From the NCBI GenBank assembly GCA_023052935.1, contig CM041298.1, positions 1,736,001 to 1,800,000 of the forward strand: a stretch of 64,000 bases of DNA, given 5' to 3'. Of this stretch, positions 51,008-61,552 are shown in pieces. Source of the stretch: Piezodorus guildinii (lineage: Eukaryota > Arthropoda > Insecta > Hemiptera > Pentatomidae). The position numbers and the translations under genes were made by a program. Every line of letters begins with the position of its first letter. Positions within the stretch are counted from its first letter, which is position 1. The notes under the pieces are model-generated. The model had not been told where the DNA came from. It was given only the letters and a program-made list of their open reading frames with translations, and ran no database searches.

Positions 51008-51470
51008 CACTTATCTACAAAAGGCTCATCAATATCACCATTATAAGGCCTATCTGGACTTACGGAGTTGAGCTCTGGGGCTCTACTAAACCATCAAATT
51101 CTTCAATCCTTACAATCCAAAATCCTTCGAAAAATCCCCAATGCTCTTTACTTTGTCATGAATAAAGTCATCCATTTAGATTTTCTGTATGTTACTGATT
51201 TAGCTCGAACCGGGTATCATTACCTTCATGTCACACTACACTCCCACTCTAATCCTGTAGTTCAGTCCTTTCTTCCACTTCACTTCCTGACAATCCTCCG
51301 AGGTGTCTGAAAAGAAGATAACCTCGAGACCTTCTAGTTCAAAATATTTTTAGCAAGCTGCCGCTGGGTAGCTTCTCTACATGTCATGTTTATGTCTATT
51401 TTCTTTTAGCCTCTTTACTAGATGTGTTGTACAATACAGTTGTAAATATCAATAATTTTTTTTTTTTTTT
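51008..51470 (+). mobile_element. Jockey LINE 3' end
   Basis: It begins YKRLINITIIRPIWTYGVEL, then WGSTKPSNS, KVIHLDFLYVTDLARTGYHY and LRGV-stop in shifting frames. The 3' UTR has 'caatacagttgtaaatatca' and a T run. It is 5'-truncated. Confidence 0.7.
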
Positions 51471-52100
51471 TAAATGTAACCATGATATTATTCGATTTTT
51501 ATTCGTTTGAGATAAGACGACGAAATATCTTAAGTATTTTAATACTACAATTATTAACACGAAGTGTATATATTTATTTTTTAAATTAAAATTAGAACAT
51601 TTTTCTTCTTAAAGGCTTTTTTATTTTTCATCACAATAATTAATCCATATCATTTTAACGTTTCTAAGTCAACTGCTTCATTTTTAAAATAATGTAAATT
51701 ACTTTTTTTTTAAATTTACATCTAATCACAAATCGAATTTTTTTTTTTTTTTATATTTTATGACATAATTTCCATATTTAAAACATTAATACAGCCTATT
51801 TACTTGTTGTATTTATTTAATACAGTTGTAAATTTCTTTAAATAAACAAAAAAAAAACAATAATACAGGTCCATAATTATTCAATTTTATGTTTTCTATT
51901 CTTTTTAATAACGTCATTAAATAAATTAAGTCACTATATTTTTTTAAACTTATTACATAATGGTAAAAACATTTTACTGTCGTATATCTCATAGCTGTTG
52001 CAACTGTTGGGCCAAGATATTTACCTTTAATATTTTTTTACTATTCTAGATTTGTATTTGACAACTATTTCAATTATTACAACAAATAAATTAAAAAGTA
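51471..52100. other. AT-rich spacer with a jockey 3' scrap
   Basis: 51786-51852 ('cctatttacttgttgtattt', 'acagttgtaaatttctttaa') is a detached jockey 3' end. Nothing else is recognised. Confidence 0.4.
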
Positions 52101-52101
52101 A

Positions 52102-52144
<43 letters not shown>
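52101..52144. repeat. (TA)n microsatellite
   Basis: About 20 TA units. Confidence 0.95.
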
Positions 52145-52146
<2 letters not shown>

Positions 52147-52194
52147 TTTGTGTTGTTTTAAGGTTTCAGTCAATGAATAAACAATTTTATCTAT

Positions 52195-52230
52195 GCGACG
52201 TTTCGAGAATTTATTGTTCTCATAATCATG
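52195..52230 (-). other. Penelope-type stem-loop/GAAACGTCG motif
   Basis: On the minus strand CATGATTATGAGAACAATAA then ATTCTCGAAACGTCGCATAG: a GAGAA/TTCTC stem followed by GAAACGTCG, as in the other copies. The core CTGATGA has decayed to ATGATTA. Confidence 0.35.
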
Positions 52231-52404
52231 CCTTAACAATGGAAAAACAAAAAAACAGAACATTAATATTATTATAAAATAATTAATATATGATGTTATT
52301 GTTAGAGATTATTTATACGGTATATATATTTGACGTGACAGCCTGTATAATTTTCTTTATAAAAACATGAAATTTTTATTTCTTACAACTCGTCGTTTCT
52401 TACA

Positions 52405-52527
52405 CGACTTTTTTGTAAGAGGTTTTTGCAGGACGCTAGGGACCCTAATATAGTGTATATTTCCACGGAATCTGAGATTCAAAAATTTTCAAGATCGTAA
52501 TACGTTTAATTAATATATATACCATAT
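52405..52527 (+). repeat. Family H 3'-end fragment
   Basis: 'tttgcaggacgctagggacc', 'gtgtatatttccacgg' and 'ttttcaagatcgtaatac' match the last ~110 bp of H. It meets the mariner at 52529. Confidence 0.5.
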
Positions 52528-52528
52528 A

Positions 52529-53177
52529 CGAGGCATGTTTGTTAAGTAAGTACCGTTTTTCGATTCCGCCGCCGCAGTGCTACGGTCGGCGTTCCGCGCA
52601 TGCGCGCTGGTTACCTACATCTCTTGTCTACGCACTGTCGCCATTACAGTCAGATTCTTCATTGTATACATTGTTTACTGGGTGTTTAAGATGCCTCCGA
52701 CAATCGTGAGTCCCGCTGATTGTGAAGTACGTAATCTACGTGCAATCCAGAACAGAAGACGTGGCAAGTTGAGTAAGGGTATCGTTTTGCTGCATGACAA
52801 TGCCCGTCCACATGTGGCTAATCGGACCAAAGATCTCATCAAATCATTTAAAGGGGAAACTCTAGATCATCCTCCATACAGCCCTAAACAGCGACTACCA
52901 TTTGTTCCTGCACTGAAAGAAACACCTGGGCGGTCAGCATCTTCAAAAATCTTTAGAAGACATTTGTGATGCTGTGGTTAACAAGTCAGGCGGCAGAATT
53001 TTTCGAGGAGGGTATTCAAAAACTGATGCCGCGTTACGAAAAGTGCCTCAAAATTCATGGAAATTATGTATACAAGTAGATTAAGGTACAGGCTTTCATG
53101 TAAAAATATAATTATTGCGATATCTTTGCACTATTTTTTTAATACCAAAACGGTACTTACTTAAAAAACATGCCTCG
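52529..53177 (+). mobile_element. Non-autonomous mariner, 649 bp
   Basis: Ends CGAGGCATGTTTGTTAAGTA and the complement of CGAGGCATGTTTTTTAAGTA, flanked by TA. The 5' UTR and the first codons of the transposase are joined directly to its C-terminal half. The copy at 62065 has the same join, so this is a deletion derivative that was itself copied. Confidence 0.85.
52691..52969 (+). pseudogene. Mariner transposase, internally deleted (DD34D remnants)
   Basis: Start MPPTIVSPADC, then a direct join to AIQNRRRGKLSKGIVLLHDN and ARPHVANRTKDLIKSFKGET, DHPPYSP. Both HTH domains and the first Asp are missing. After HPPYSP a frameshift replaces DLAPSDYHLF by KQRLPFVPAL. Homology to the usual C-terminus continues out of frame to about 53080. 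Confidence 0.8.
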
Positions 53178-53315
53178 TATATATCATTGAAGTAAAAAAA
53201 TTGATATCATATGATATACTAGAATATCATATCAACCGTATTCTTCTACTTAAGGTCTTGTATCAGCTCTCCCAATATGACGAGACATTTATAATACACC
53301 CTGTATATAATTATA

Positions 53316-53321
<6 letters not shown>

Positions 53322-53380
<59 letters not shown>
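53322..53380. repeat. (TA)n microsatellite
   Basis: About 30 TA units. Confidence 0.95.
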
Positions 53381-53384
<4 letters not shown>

Positions 53385-53457
53385 TTTGTAGAATTTATTG
53401 CTATACACAGATATAATAATGTTTGATTTGATTATAATGTTGTTTTTTCTGTTCTAG

Positions 53458-53489
53458 GGGTTTCGGAAAGCAAGGATTTCAGTGCCAAG
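53458..53489 (+). other. Candidate 32-nt microexon
   Basis: A strong acceptor (TGTTGTTTTTTCTGTTCTAG) is followed by 32 bases open in at least two frames (V-S-E-S-K-D-F-S-A-K in one) and an excellent donor AAG|GTGAGTAAA. No transposon match is seen. Well-formed sites this close are uncommon by chance. If real, it belongs to a plus-strand gene whose other exons I cannot identify. Confidence 0.4.
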
Positions 53490-53490
53490 G

Positions 53491-54063
53491 TGAGTAAATG
53501 AGTTTTATTATATAAATTCTGCAATGTTGGAACTAAATATATTGAATACAATATAATAATAACAAAGAAAATTATTACACATTGGTTTATTTTTTCCAAA
53601 TAACAATATTAGGATATTACTGTTTATATAGGCAGAGACACAAATGAAACAAGGATACAAGATTCTGGTCTGAAAAAAAAACCAGACTGATATAGGGACT
53701 AGCTAAATGGTCCTCAATTCGTATCCGTAACTCCCTCGCCTATATCAGGACGGACTTGTTGCACAGTCTTCGGGTCACCTTCGTGTTTGTATCGTTTTAG
53801 TTTTATGTATATCTTCTACTTTGTATCTTATATTCGATTAAGAATATATACAAAGGAAATAGTGTAATAATATTAAATAAAATAGTTTTTGTTTTTAAAA
53901 CAGTAAAACAATTTGTGAAAATAGAAAAACACAACTTATTTACAACTTAATACGTAAGATAATATTTTTTTCTAAAATTTTTAGCTTCCCAACGGTACAC
54001 ACTCTACAAGATATTGGGATTTACAGTTAAACTATTTCATAAGAGTGGAACATATATGATATT
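53491..54063. other. Spacer with an imperfect inverted repeat
   Basis: No gene. Around 53640-53800 there are nested hairpins (GTCTG...CAGAC near 53670, and CTGATATAGG...CCTATATCAG), suggesting a small MITE-like element without clear ends. 53915-54003 contains H interior words ('gataatatttttttctaaaa', 'ttcccaacggta'). Confidence 0.3.
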
Positions 54064-55344
54064 GATGGTGGGTGAGTCAAATACAAACAAACTTATTTTT
54101 TAATTTGTTTATTTTTCTTTGAACACAAAGAAAAGTACACCTCATTTTTCTACATAGTCTCTTGATTTGGAAATACATTTTTCCCAGCGCATAGGTAATT
54201 TTCCAATCCCGTGCTCATAGAATGAAGTAGGTTGTGTCTTCAGCCAATTGAGCACGTAGGCTTCAACCTCATCGTCACTGACGAATCTCTGACCTCCCAA
54301 AGTTTCCTTGAGTGGGCCAAACAGGTGGAAGTCACATGGTGATAAGTCTGGACTGTAGGGAGGGTATTCCAGCGTCTCCCAGCCCAGTTGCTCCAATTTT
54401 CCTCTCCTCAGGGCCGCAGTATGCGGGCGAGCATTGTCCTGAAGAAGAATCACTTCTCTCATCGGTAGATCCCTTCTTTTGCGGCGATATGCAAGTCTGA
54501 CTTCATTCAAAATGGCGCAGTAGTATGCGGCATTGATAGTCCTGCGTTCATGCAAAAAATCAAGATGCAGCAAGCCACGCTGGTCAAAAAACACGGAAGC
54601 CAAAACCTGCCCAGCTGACAGCTGTGACTTGGTTTTCACTGGTCCAGGTTCCCCTTTCAGTCTCCACTCCATACTCGCTTGTTTTGATTCAGGAGTGTAA
54701 TGGTGCACCCAAGTTTCATCACAGGTGATAATGTGAGTGAGAAATGAGGCTCCCTCAGTCTGAAATCTTGCAAGAAGACCTTCACAGACCTGCAAACGGT
54801 TCAGCTTCTGCTCAGCTGTGAGAAGTCGAGGAACCCGCCTGGCACACACCTTACGAAACCCTAGGTCCTCTGTGAATATGGAAAAAGTGCTTCCATAGCT
54901 TATCCCAACCTCACTTGCAATAGCACTGGTGGTTAGACGTTTGTCACCTTCAATAAGCTGTCGAACACGGCTGATGTTGTCTGCTGTGATGCTGGAGCGG
55001 GGTCTGCGGCCATGGCTTTCACAATCACGACCCTCCACAAACCGTTTATGCCATGCAAACACTCTGGCACGAGAAAGTGTCTCTTCCCCGAACTGTGCAG
55101 TCAACCTTCTCAAGATTTCAGCCGGTTTTACACCTTCAGCAGCAAGAAGTTTGATGATAATACGTTGCGCAATCGAGGGCGATACATCCTGCTCAAACAT
55201 CGTCACTGGTGAGTTCGAGGGCATGCGCCCGCCTGCTTCCCCCACTCTTGGCACCCCTGCCCAACACCTCTAAACACGGGAACGTTCCCGCACCTTCACT
55301 GGGCTTCCAGGACAAAAAGTCTCGTTTATATTTGACTCACCCGC

Positions 55345-55345
<1 letters not shown>
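54064..55345 (-). mobile_element. Mariner transposon with intact transposase
   Basis: Inverted ends share GGGTGAGTCAAATA-AAAC (left 54068-54092; right complement 55322-55344), about 25 bp with few mismatches. The outermost bases differ and the right flank is a (TA)n tract, so the TA duplication is ambiguous. Total length of about 1.28 kb is normal for mariner. It is the only transposon in the window with an undamaged catalytic gene. Confidence 0.85.
54142..55254 (-). CDS. Mariner transposase (DD34D), intact frame, 370 codons
   Basis: It cuts and joins transposon ends at TA sites in the nucleus. Residues about 27-75 form the first HTH (SIAQRIIIKLLAAEGVKPAE, RVFAWHKRFVEG), followed by a GRRPRS linker and the second HTH (ISRVRQLIEGDKRLTTSAIA). 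The catalytic triad is complete: D179 in HIITCDETWVHHY, D273 in ILLQDNARPH, and D308 in YPPYSPDLSPCDFHLFGPLK, 34 residues after D273. The usual WVPHEL linker reads RVPRLL here. The first Met gives 370 residues; Met19 (MFEQDVSPSI, 55200) would give 352, nearer the family norm of about 345, and is the likelier start. There is no frameshift or stop, so it may be active or recently active. Confidence 0.9.
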   Translation of the reverse strand: MPRVGEAGGRMPSNSPVTMFEQDVSPSIAQRIIIKLLAAEGVKPAEILRRLTAQFGEETLSRARVFAWHKRFVEGRDCESHGRRPRSSITADNISRVRQLIEGDKRLTTSAIASEVGISYGSTFSIFTEDLGFRKVCARRVPRLLTAEQKLNRLQVCEGLLARFQTEGASFLTHIITCDETWVHHYTPESKQASMEWRLKGEPGPVKTKSQLSAGQVLASVFFDQRGLLHLDFLHERRTINAAYYCAILNEVRLAYRRKRRDLPMREVILLQDNARPHTAALRRGKLEQLGWETLEYPPYSPDLSPCDFHLFGPLKETLGGQRFVSDDEVEAYVLNWLKTQPTSFYEHGIGKLPMRWEKCISKSRDYVEK

Positions 55346-55417
<72 letters not shown>

Positions 55418-55426
55418 ATATATATC
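55346..55426. repeat. (TA)n microsatellite next to mariner
   Basis: About 40 TA units with small interruptions begin at the right end of the intact mariner. Confidence 0.95.
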
Positions 55427-55469
55427 AGTGCTTTGCTATTAGTGCTATTTCATGCAGAATTTACAACCA

Positions 55470-55640
55470 AAAAAAAAAAAAGCATTGAAATTATCAGTCG
55501 TGATAGACTATTTTCTTTTGAATTATTTATTGCTTTTCATATTACTTAATTGCATATCAACAGCTGTATAAACAGTTATACCCTAATATTGTTATTTGGA
55601 AATAATTAACCATTGTGTAATAATTTTCAGCGTTTTTTTT
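55470..55640 (+). repeat. Family R3 interspersed repeat
   Basis: Near-identical to 6826-6942 over about 120 bp ('cagttataccctaatattgt'). No class can be assigned. Confidence 0.5.
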
Positions 55641-55777
55641 TTGTTTTTTTTTTATTTTAAAATGGAAGACAAGTAACTATCGGGATTACTGTTGAGAAGA
55701 GACAATGTCTTGGAACACAGTGCCTAGTGAAATAGAGCAAGCAGTAAAGATAGTAGCTTTTATACCTTGGTCTAGTG

Positions 55778-57812
55778 CACCTGTGTGATAGTAACAGTTG
55801 AGGGTACAGTAACAGTGCTACGAAGGTCGTCCATAAACTGGGTACCTCACATTCACCTGTGTGATAGTAACAGTTGAGGGTACAGTAACAGTGCTACGAA
55901 GGTCGTCCATAAACTGGGTACCTCAACATTCACCTGTGTGATAGTAACAGTTGAGGGTACAGTAACAGTGCTACGAAGGTCGTCCATAAACTGGGTACCT
56001 TGGTCTAGTGCACCTGTGTGATAGTAACAGTTGAGGGTACAGTAACAGTGCTACGAAGGTCGTCCATAAACTGGGTACCTTGGTCTAGTGCACCTGTGTG
56101 ATAGTAACAGTTGAGGGTACAGTAACAGTGCTACGAAGGTCGTCCATAAACTGGGTACCTTGGTCTAGTGCACCTGTGTGATAGTAACAGTTGAGGGTAC
56201 AGTAACAGTGCTACGAAGGTCGTCCATAAACTGGGTACCTTGGTCTAGTGCACCTGTGTGATAGTAACAGTTGAGGGTACAGTAACAGTGCTACGAAGGT
56301 CGTCCATAAACTGGGTACCTTGGTCTAGTGCACCTGTGTGATAGTAACAGTTGAGGGTACAGTAACAGTGCTACGAAGGTCGTCCATAAACTGGGTACCT
56401 TGGTCTAGTGCACCTGTGTGATAGTAACAGTTGAGGGTACAGTAACAGTGCTACGAAGGTCGTCCATAAACTGGGTACCTTGGTCTAGTGCACCTGTGTG
56501 ATAGTAACAGTTGAGGGTACAGTAACAGTGCTACGAAGGTCGTCCATAAACTGGGTACCTTGGTCTAGTGCACCTGTGTGATAGTAACAGTTGAGGGTAC
56601 AGTAACAGTGCTACGAAGGTCGTCCATAAACTGGGTACCTTGGTCTAGTGCACCTGTGTGATAGTAACAGTTGAGGGTACAGTAACAGTGCTACGAAGGT
56701 CGTCCATAAACTGGGTACCTTGGTCTAGTGCACCTGTGTGATAGTAACAGTTGAGGGTACAGTAACAGTGCTACGAAGGTCGTCCATAAACTGGGTACCT
56801 TGGTCTAGTGCCCTTGTGATGTAAGTTAGGGTACGTAAGCGTCAAAGGGTCCTTAAATGGACCTTGGTACGTTGAGGTGCACCTGTGTGATAGTAACAGT
56901 TGAGGGTACAGTAACAGTGCTACGAAGGTCGTCCATAAACTGGGTACCTTGGTCTAGTGCACCTGTGTGATAGTAACAGTTGAGGGTACAGTAACAGTGC
57001 TACGAAGGTCGTCCATAAACTGGGTACCTTGGTCTAGTGCACCTGTGTGATAGTAACAGTTGAGGGTACAGTAACAGTGCTACGAAGGTCGTCCATAAAC
57101 TGGGTACCTTGGTCTAGTGCACCTGTGTGATAGTAACAGTTGAGGGTACAGTAACAGTGCTACGAAGGTCGTCCATAAACTGGGTACCTTGGTCTAGTGC
57201 ACCTGTGTGATAGTAACAGTTGAGGGTACAGTAACAGTGCTACGAAGGTCGTCCATAAACTGGGTACCTTGGTCTAGTGCACCTGTGTGATAGTAACAGT
57301 TGAGGGTACAGTAACAGTGCTACGAAGGTCGTCCATAAACTGGGTACCTTGGTCTAGTGCACCTGTGTGATAGTAACAGTTGAGGGTACAGTAACAGTGC
57401 TACGAAGGTCGTCATAAACTGGGTACCTTGGTCTAGTGCACCTGTGTGATAGTAACAGTTGAGGGTACAGTAACAGTGCTACGAAGGTCGTCCATAAACT
57501 GGGTACCTTGGTCTAGTGCACCTGTGTGATAGTAACAGTTGAGGGTACAGTAACAGTGCTACGAAGGTCGTCCATAAACTGGGTACCTTGTCTAGTGCAC
57601 ATCTCGTGTGCTATGTAACAGTCATGACTTGTGGTACATTAGTAACAGTGCTACGAAGGTCGTCCATAAACTGGGTACCTTGGTCTAGTGCACCTGTTGA
57701 TAGTACATTGAGGTAACAGTGCTAGAAGGTCGTCATACGATGTAAGCACGTTAGCATACAGTAAGTGTCGATCGTCATAAACTGGGTACCTGAACATTCA
57801 CCTGTGCTATCT
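55778..57812. repeat. 80-bp minisatellite, about 25 units
   Basis: The unit runs from CACCTGTGTGATAGTAACAG through GGTCGTCCATAAACTGGGTA to CCTTGGTCTAGTG. The first two units are 76 and 77 bp with a different end (CACATT, CAACATT). Ten units from 56011 are exactly 80 bp and look identical. A garbled unit sits at 56811-56879, nine more regular units follow, and the last two (57598 on) are heavily degraded. Inside the unit AGTAACAGT occurs twice. The origin of the unit is unknown; it does not resemble the other families here. Confidence 0.9.
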
Positions 57813-58491
57813 AGCCGCCAAGCACCTACTGTATCTAAATTTAAATAAACCATGATAGTATCAGTGGCGATAGTTACACTGACAACGTGTACTGTGTAGA
57901 GATATCTCACTCCTTGACTGTCATGCTATGAATCAGATAGTACGAAAGCAAGCAATATTTTCGACGAATCATTTTATTACGGTTGTGTGAAAATTTTACT
58001 TTCCCTTACCTATATATGAAATATACAATAAGGTACAATTTAGTAATCTTAAATATTTTATGATCGAAGTTTTCACCTAACATACATGTTTTAGAATCAG
58101 TGAGTCTAAATTGTCGTGAGTCCATTCTAATTTAAATAGTCACACAGGGTTTAATACCGATATTTAAAAATTTCTTCCTCTAAACTACCTTTAATTTAGT
58201 AGTTTTTATGAAATTGACAATATTATCTAATATGCATTGCTAAAAAACATGTAAATACATAAGTTGAATTAATTCGATACCCAACTAAAGGAGATAACTC
58301 CAAAAATATTTTTTTAATGCATTTTTGTTTTTCAACTTAAGAACAGTAATTTACATGTATAATATACCGTTGGAATGTAAAGGTTTTAGGAAAAATATTA
58401 TCTTATACTTATTATTGTAGAAGTTAATAGAGAGTGATGAAAAGCCGATAAAACAAACTGTTTTCGTAAAAAATAATATAATAGATTATTT

Positions 58492-58660
58492 CTTTTTCAT
58501 ACCCTGTGGTTTTATTTACATAAAATACAAATACAAATATGATATGTACACATGTCACATTTTGTCCATCTATTACCCGAAGGTATTCTAAGTAGGATTG
58601 CTATATGCGGTGCATACACTATTAACCTTTCAAGGGCTTCAGTGCCTTTATTAAAAAAAT
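58492..58660. mobile_element. 169-bp retroposed insertion of unknown type
   Basis: TAGATTATTT is duplicated on both sides (58482-58491 and 58661-58670). The content ('taccctgtggttttatttac', 'gggcttcagtgcctttatta') matches nothing else in the window; the A-rich right end su­ggests retroposition. It could be a SINE or a processed RNA piece. Confidence 0.5.
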
Positions 58661-58712
58661 TAGATTATTTATTAAAAAAACATGCTTATTTTTAAATCCA
58701 ATGTAAACAATT

Positions 58713-59222
58713 TGTTGGGGAGAGGGGCGACTAACGCGTTTGCTCGGAGCCTTAACCCGGTCGTTGTTGTGAATCGCCGAATTATCTGCCGATCCATGCA
58801 ATTTTGTTGAGGGTAAATAAATGAAATAGTAAAAGAGAGAACATTAACAAGCTTATATTAATTAAAGTTAAACAAAATACTGTTTATAGTCTGCAAGGTG
58901 GTGATTCCTTCTATCGATGTTCCTTTCTTTCCCTCTGCGACTCCTACTCCATGCGACAATCTTCTATGATGATGTGCGAGTTGCGATTAGACGAAAAATA
59001 TGCGACATTAAACGACAACCAACTTAATTAAACACCGTCTACACGAGCGAGTCACTCCATTAACTTCCTCTCACAATCCCGGAATGCACCTCTGCTCCGT
59101 TGTCACTCAACACCTGATTCAAATAGAATAAAACAAATGATTGTCAAGCTTGCACATAATAAATCACAAAATAAAATTACAAATGGAGAGATATAAACAT
59201 AAGACTATTTCAATTCTTAATA
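58713..59222 (-). mobile_element. Solo LTR (family S), minus strand
   Basis: Reversed and diverged copy of 37013-37564: TGTTGGGGAGAGGGGCGACT on the left and 'tatttcaattcttaata' on the right. Flanking CAATT and TAATT suggest a 5-bp duplication with one change. The terminal TG of the LTR has mutated to TA. It is inserted in an H element. Confidence 0.75.
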
Positions 59223-59334
59223 TAATTCTTTTAAAAAAAATATTTTCGTTTATAAATTTGTTTAAAAATCCTCAAATGGATATAAAGAACGGAGGTAAGT
59301 GAAAGTATTGTGTTGCGCGCACCAGATTTTTTTT

Positions 59335-60190
59335 TTTAGACTAAATCTACCTATGCTGATGACACATGTGTGTTATCAGTCAATAACGATCCTACCGTTG
59401 CCTCTCAAACTCTTCAATCCCATATCAGAGAGCTTGAGATATGGTGTCAGAATTGGAGAATCAAAATCAATTACAACAAATCCCACTAAATTACCTTTAC
59501 CCTTCGTCGTAACCCTATGACATCCTGCCCTACAGTTTCCTTTAACAATATTCCGCTTGTTCCAGTTGAATAAATCCGCTACCTAGGACTTCTACTTGAC
59601 AAACGTCTAACATTGAATCCCCATACACGACTAAAACGACAAGAAACTGCTCGTCGCTTTCGCTTACTTCAACACTTACTGGACAAACGCTCCAACCTTC
59701 CACTTATCTACAAAAGGCTCATCTATATCACCATCGTAAGGCCTATCTGGACTTAAGGAGTCGAGCTTTGGGGCTCTACGAAACCATCAAATTCTTCCCG
59801 TATTCAATCCTTACAATCCAAAATCCTTCGAAAAATCCTCTATGCTCCTTACTTTGTCACAAATAAACTCATCCATAAAGACCTTAACATCCCATATGTT
59901 GCTGATTTGGCCCGAACCTGGTATCAATCCTTCCATGACAAACTCCACTCCCACTCTAATCCTCTAGTTTCAATTCTTGCTTCCTCTTCAATTCCTGACA
60001 ATCCTACGAGGCGCCTGAAAAGAAGATGGCCTCGAGACCTTCTAGTTTAGTTACTTAGAGGAGTGATGCCAATGGGCATTTTTTCTTCACGTTTTTTTTC
60101 ATGTATTTTATCATTACCAACATATCTACTTGTTGTATTACAAAATACAGTTGTAAATTTCAATAAAAATATTTAAAAAAAAAAAAAAAA
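59335..60190 (+). mobile_element. Jockey LINE 3' end, from YADD onward
   Basis: It begins at the catalytic motif (STYADDTCVLSVNNDPTVAS), then QTLQSHIRELEIWCQNWRIK, LRRNPMTSCPTVSFNN, YLGLLLDKRLTLNPHTRLKR, RPIWT, IHKDLNIPYVADLARTWYQS and RLKRRWPRDLLV-stop. It shows the fullest jockey C-terminal part here. Several frameshifts and stops. The 3' UTR 'aatacagttgtaaatttcaa' and an A run end it at about 60190. Confidence 0.75.
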
Positions 60191-60355
60191 TCTGGTGCGG
60201 GCAACACACGACTTTCACTTACCTCCATTTTTAAAACCAATGAAAGATTTTTCAAATACAGTTAGAGATAAAAAAAGTGAAAGTAAAAATACGCGAAACT
60301 ATTAAAGAATTAATTAAATTAAATTTCTATAGAAACATGAGTTTTATTAAAAAAA
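60191..60355 (+). mobile_element. Family H 5' fragment
   Basis: TCTGGTGCGGGCAACACACG to 'acatgagttttattaaaaaa', the first ~165 bp of H, cut by the start of the next H copy at an A run. Confidence 0.6.
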
Positions 60356-61127
60356 TCTAGTGCGGGCAACACACGACTTTCACTTACCTCAATTTTTAAA
60401 ACTAATGAAAGAATTTTCAAATACAGTTAGAGATAAAAATACATGAAACTATTAAGGAATTAATCAAATTGAATTTATATAGAAACATGTGTTTTATTAA
60501 AAATTCTATTATATTATTATCTAAAATAATCAGTTAGTTTTATCTTCTTCTCATCACTCTCTATTAACATTTAACTGTTTTCTCCTTTAGTTGGGTATCG
60601 AATTTATTCAATTTATATATTTACCTGTTTTTCATCAGTGTTAACAAAATAATATAGTTAATTTTATTGAATCAACAAAATTAAAGGTACTTTAGGGGAA
60701 GAAAATTTAAAATATCGGCATTTAAGCCCTGTCAGACCATTTTTATCCAAATAAAACCTACATGATATTAAAGCCCATTAAATTTTAGATCGATATAGCG
60801 AGTTTAATCAAAATCGTCGGAACCGTTTTCGAGAAAATCGAAAAAAGGTGCAAAATGCATGGTATAAAGTGTCTCTTCTGGTAAGCTCATTTTGATGACA
60901 AAAGTTTTGTTACGTCTCGGGCGTATAGTTGTCTTAAATATGAAATTTCAGTTTCATAGTACATTTCGTTTTCGGCAGGGAGTTACCACAAACACACAGA
61001 CCTTTTTGCGAGACTTGGTTATTTGGACTCTGGGGACCCTAAAACGTGTATTTCCGTTGAAAACTGGAATTCGAATATTTTCACGAACGCAATACTTCCC
61101 CTTACTATATATAGTAAGTGGAAGTAA
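60356..61127 (+). mobile_element. Family H element, near complete
   Basis: 5' end TCTAGTGCGGGCAACACACG and 3' end TTACTATATATAGTAAGTGG then AAGTAA. The CA tract is reduced to a few bases. An internal deletion removes the stretch between 'taacatttaa' and 'ctgttttctcctttagttgg'. It sits in tandem with the preceding fragment. Confidence 0.65.
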
Positions 61128-61490
61128 AAAGACTAAATCGATACCTAAAGTTTGAGTCAAAAAAGCCGCGGGGGCAGATTTACCATCCTTACTCGGCTAT
61201 ACCCTTTCAATAAATAATAACATAAAATAAATAAATAAGAAAGGGTGTATTATTATTTTAAAACGATAAGGCAAAGTTGTGCGATACACGCACCGCTCTG
61301 GATTTTATTAAAGTGAGCTCAAGGTAATACATTTAGTAAGATAGGTTAGGAGAGAACATATTGAGCCGAGTTACGTAAAACACTTCCAAATCCTTAGTCA
61401 TTACCTTAATTGAATCCGGCTCCGGCTCTCTTCTCGAATCGTTACCACACGCTTGAGCCTTCGCCAGTGTCTTCCTTCGGGTTCGAAACA
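61128..61490. other. Spacer, mostly unrecognised
   Basis: No gene. 'ttgtgcgatacacgcaccgc' near 61275 is a decayed H 5' end in reverse. Confidence 0.25.
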
Positions 61491-61492
61491 CT

Positions 61493-61552
61493 CAATTCCA
61501 AAAGGTACTATATCCACATTAGACAATTTTACAGGAAACACAAAAATATGTC
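61493..61552 (+). repeat. MITE family M fragment
   Basis: 'aattccaaaaggtactatat' and 'agacaattttacagg' match the left end of the MITE at 7881. Confidence 0.6.

Larger units (their letters stand above)
57996..59326 (-). mobile_element. Family H element hosting two insertions
   Basis: 3' end on the left ('ttactttcccttacctatat', older hairpin type) and 5' end on the right ('gtgaaagtattgtgttgcgc', 'gcaccaga'). It is interrupted by a 169-bp insertion at 58492 and a solo LTR at 58713. The CA tract region is deleted. Confidence 0.65.

Noticed and set aside
54929..55273. 114-codon plus-strand frame
   Set aside because: Antisense shadow of the mariner transposase.
55778..57812. CRISPR or coding tandem repeat
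   Set aside because: No spacers. An 80-bp period is not a multiple of three, and no long frame runs through it.
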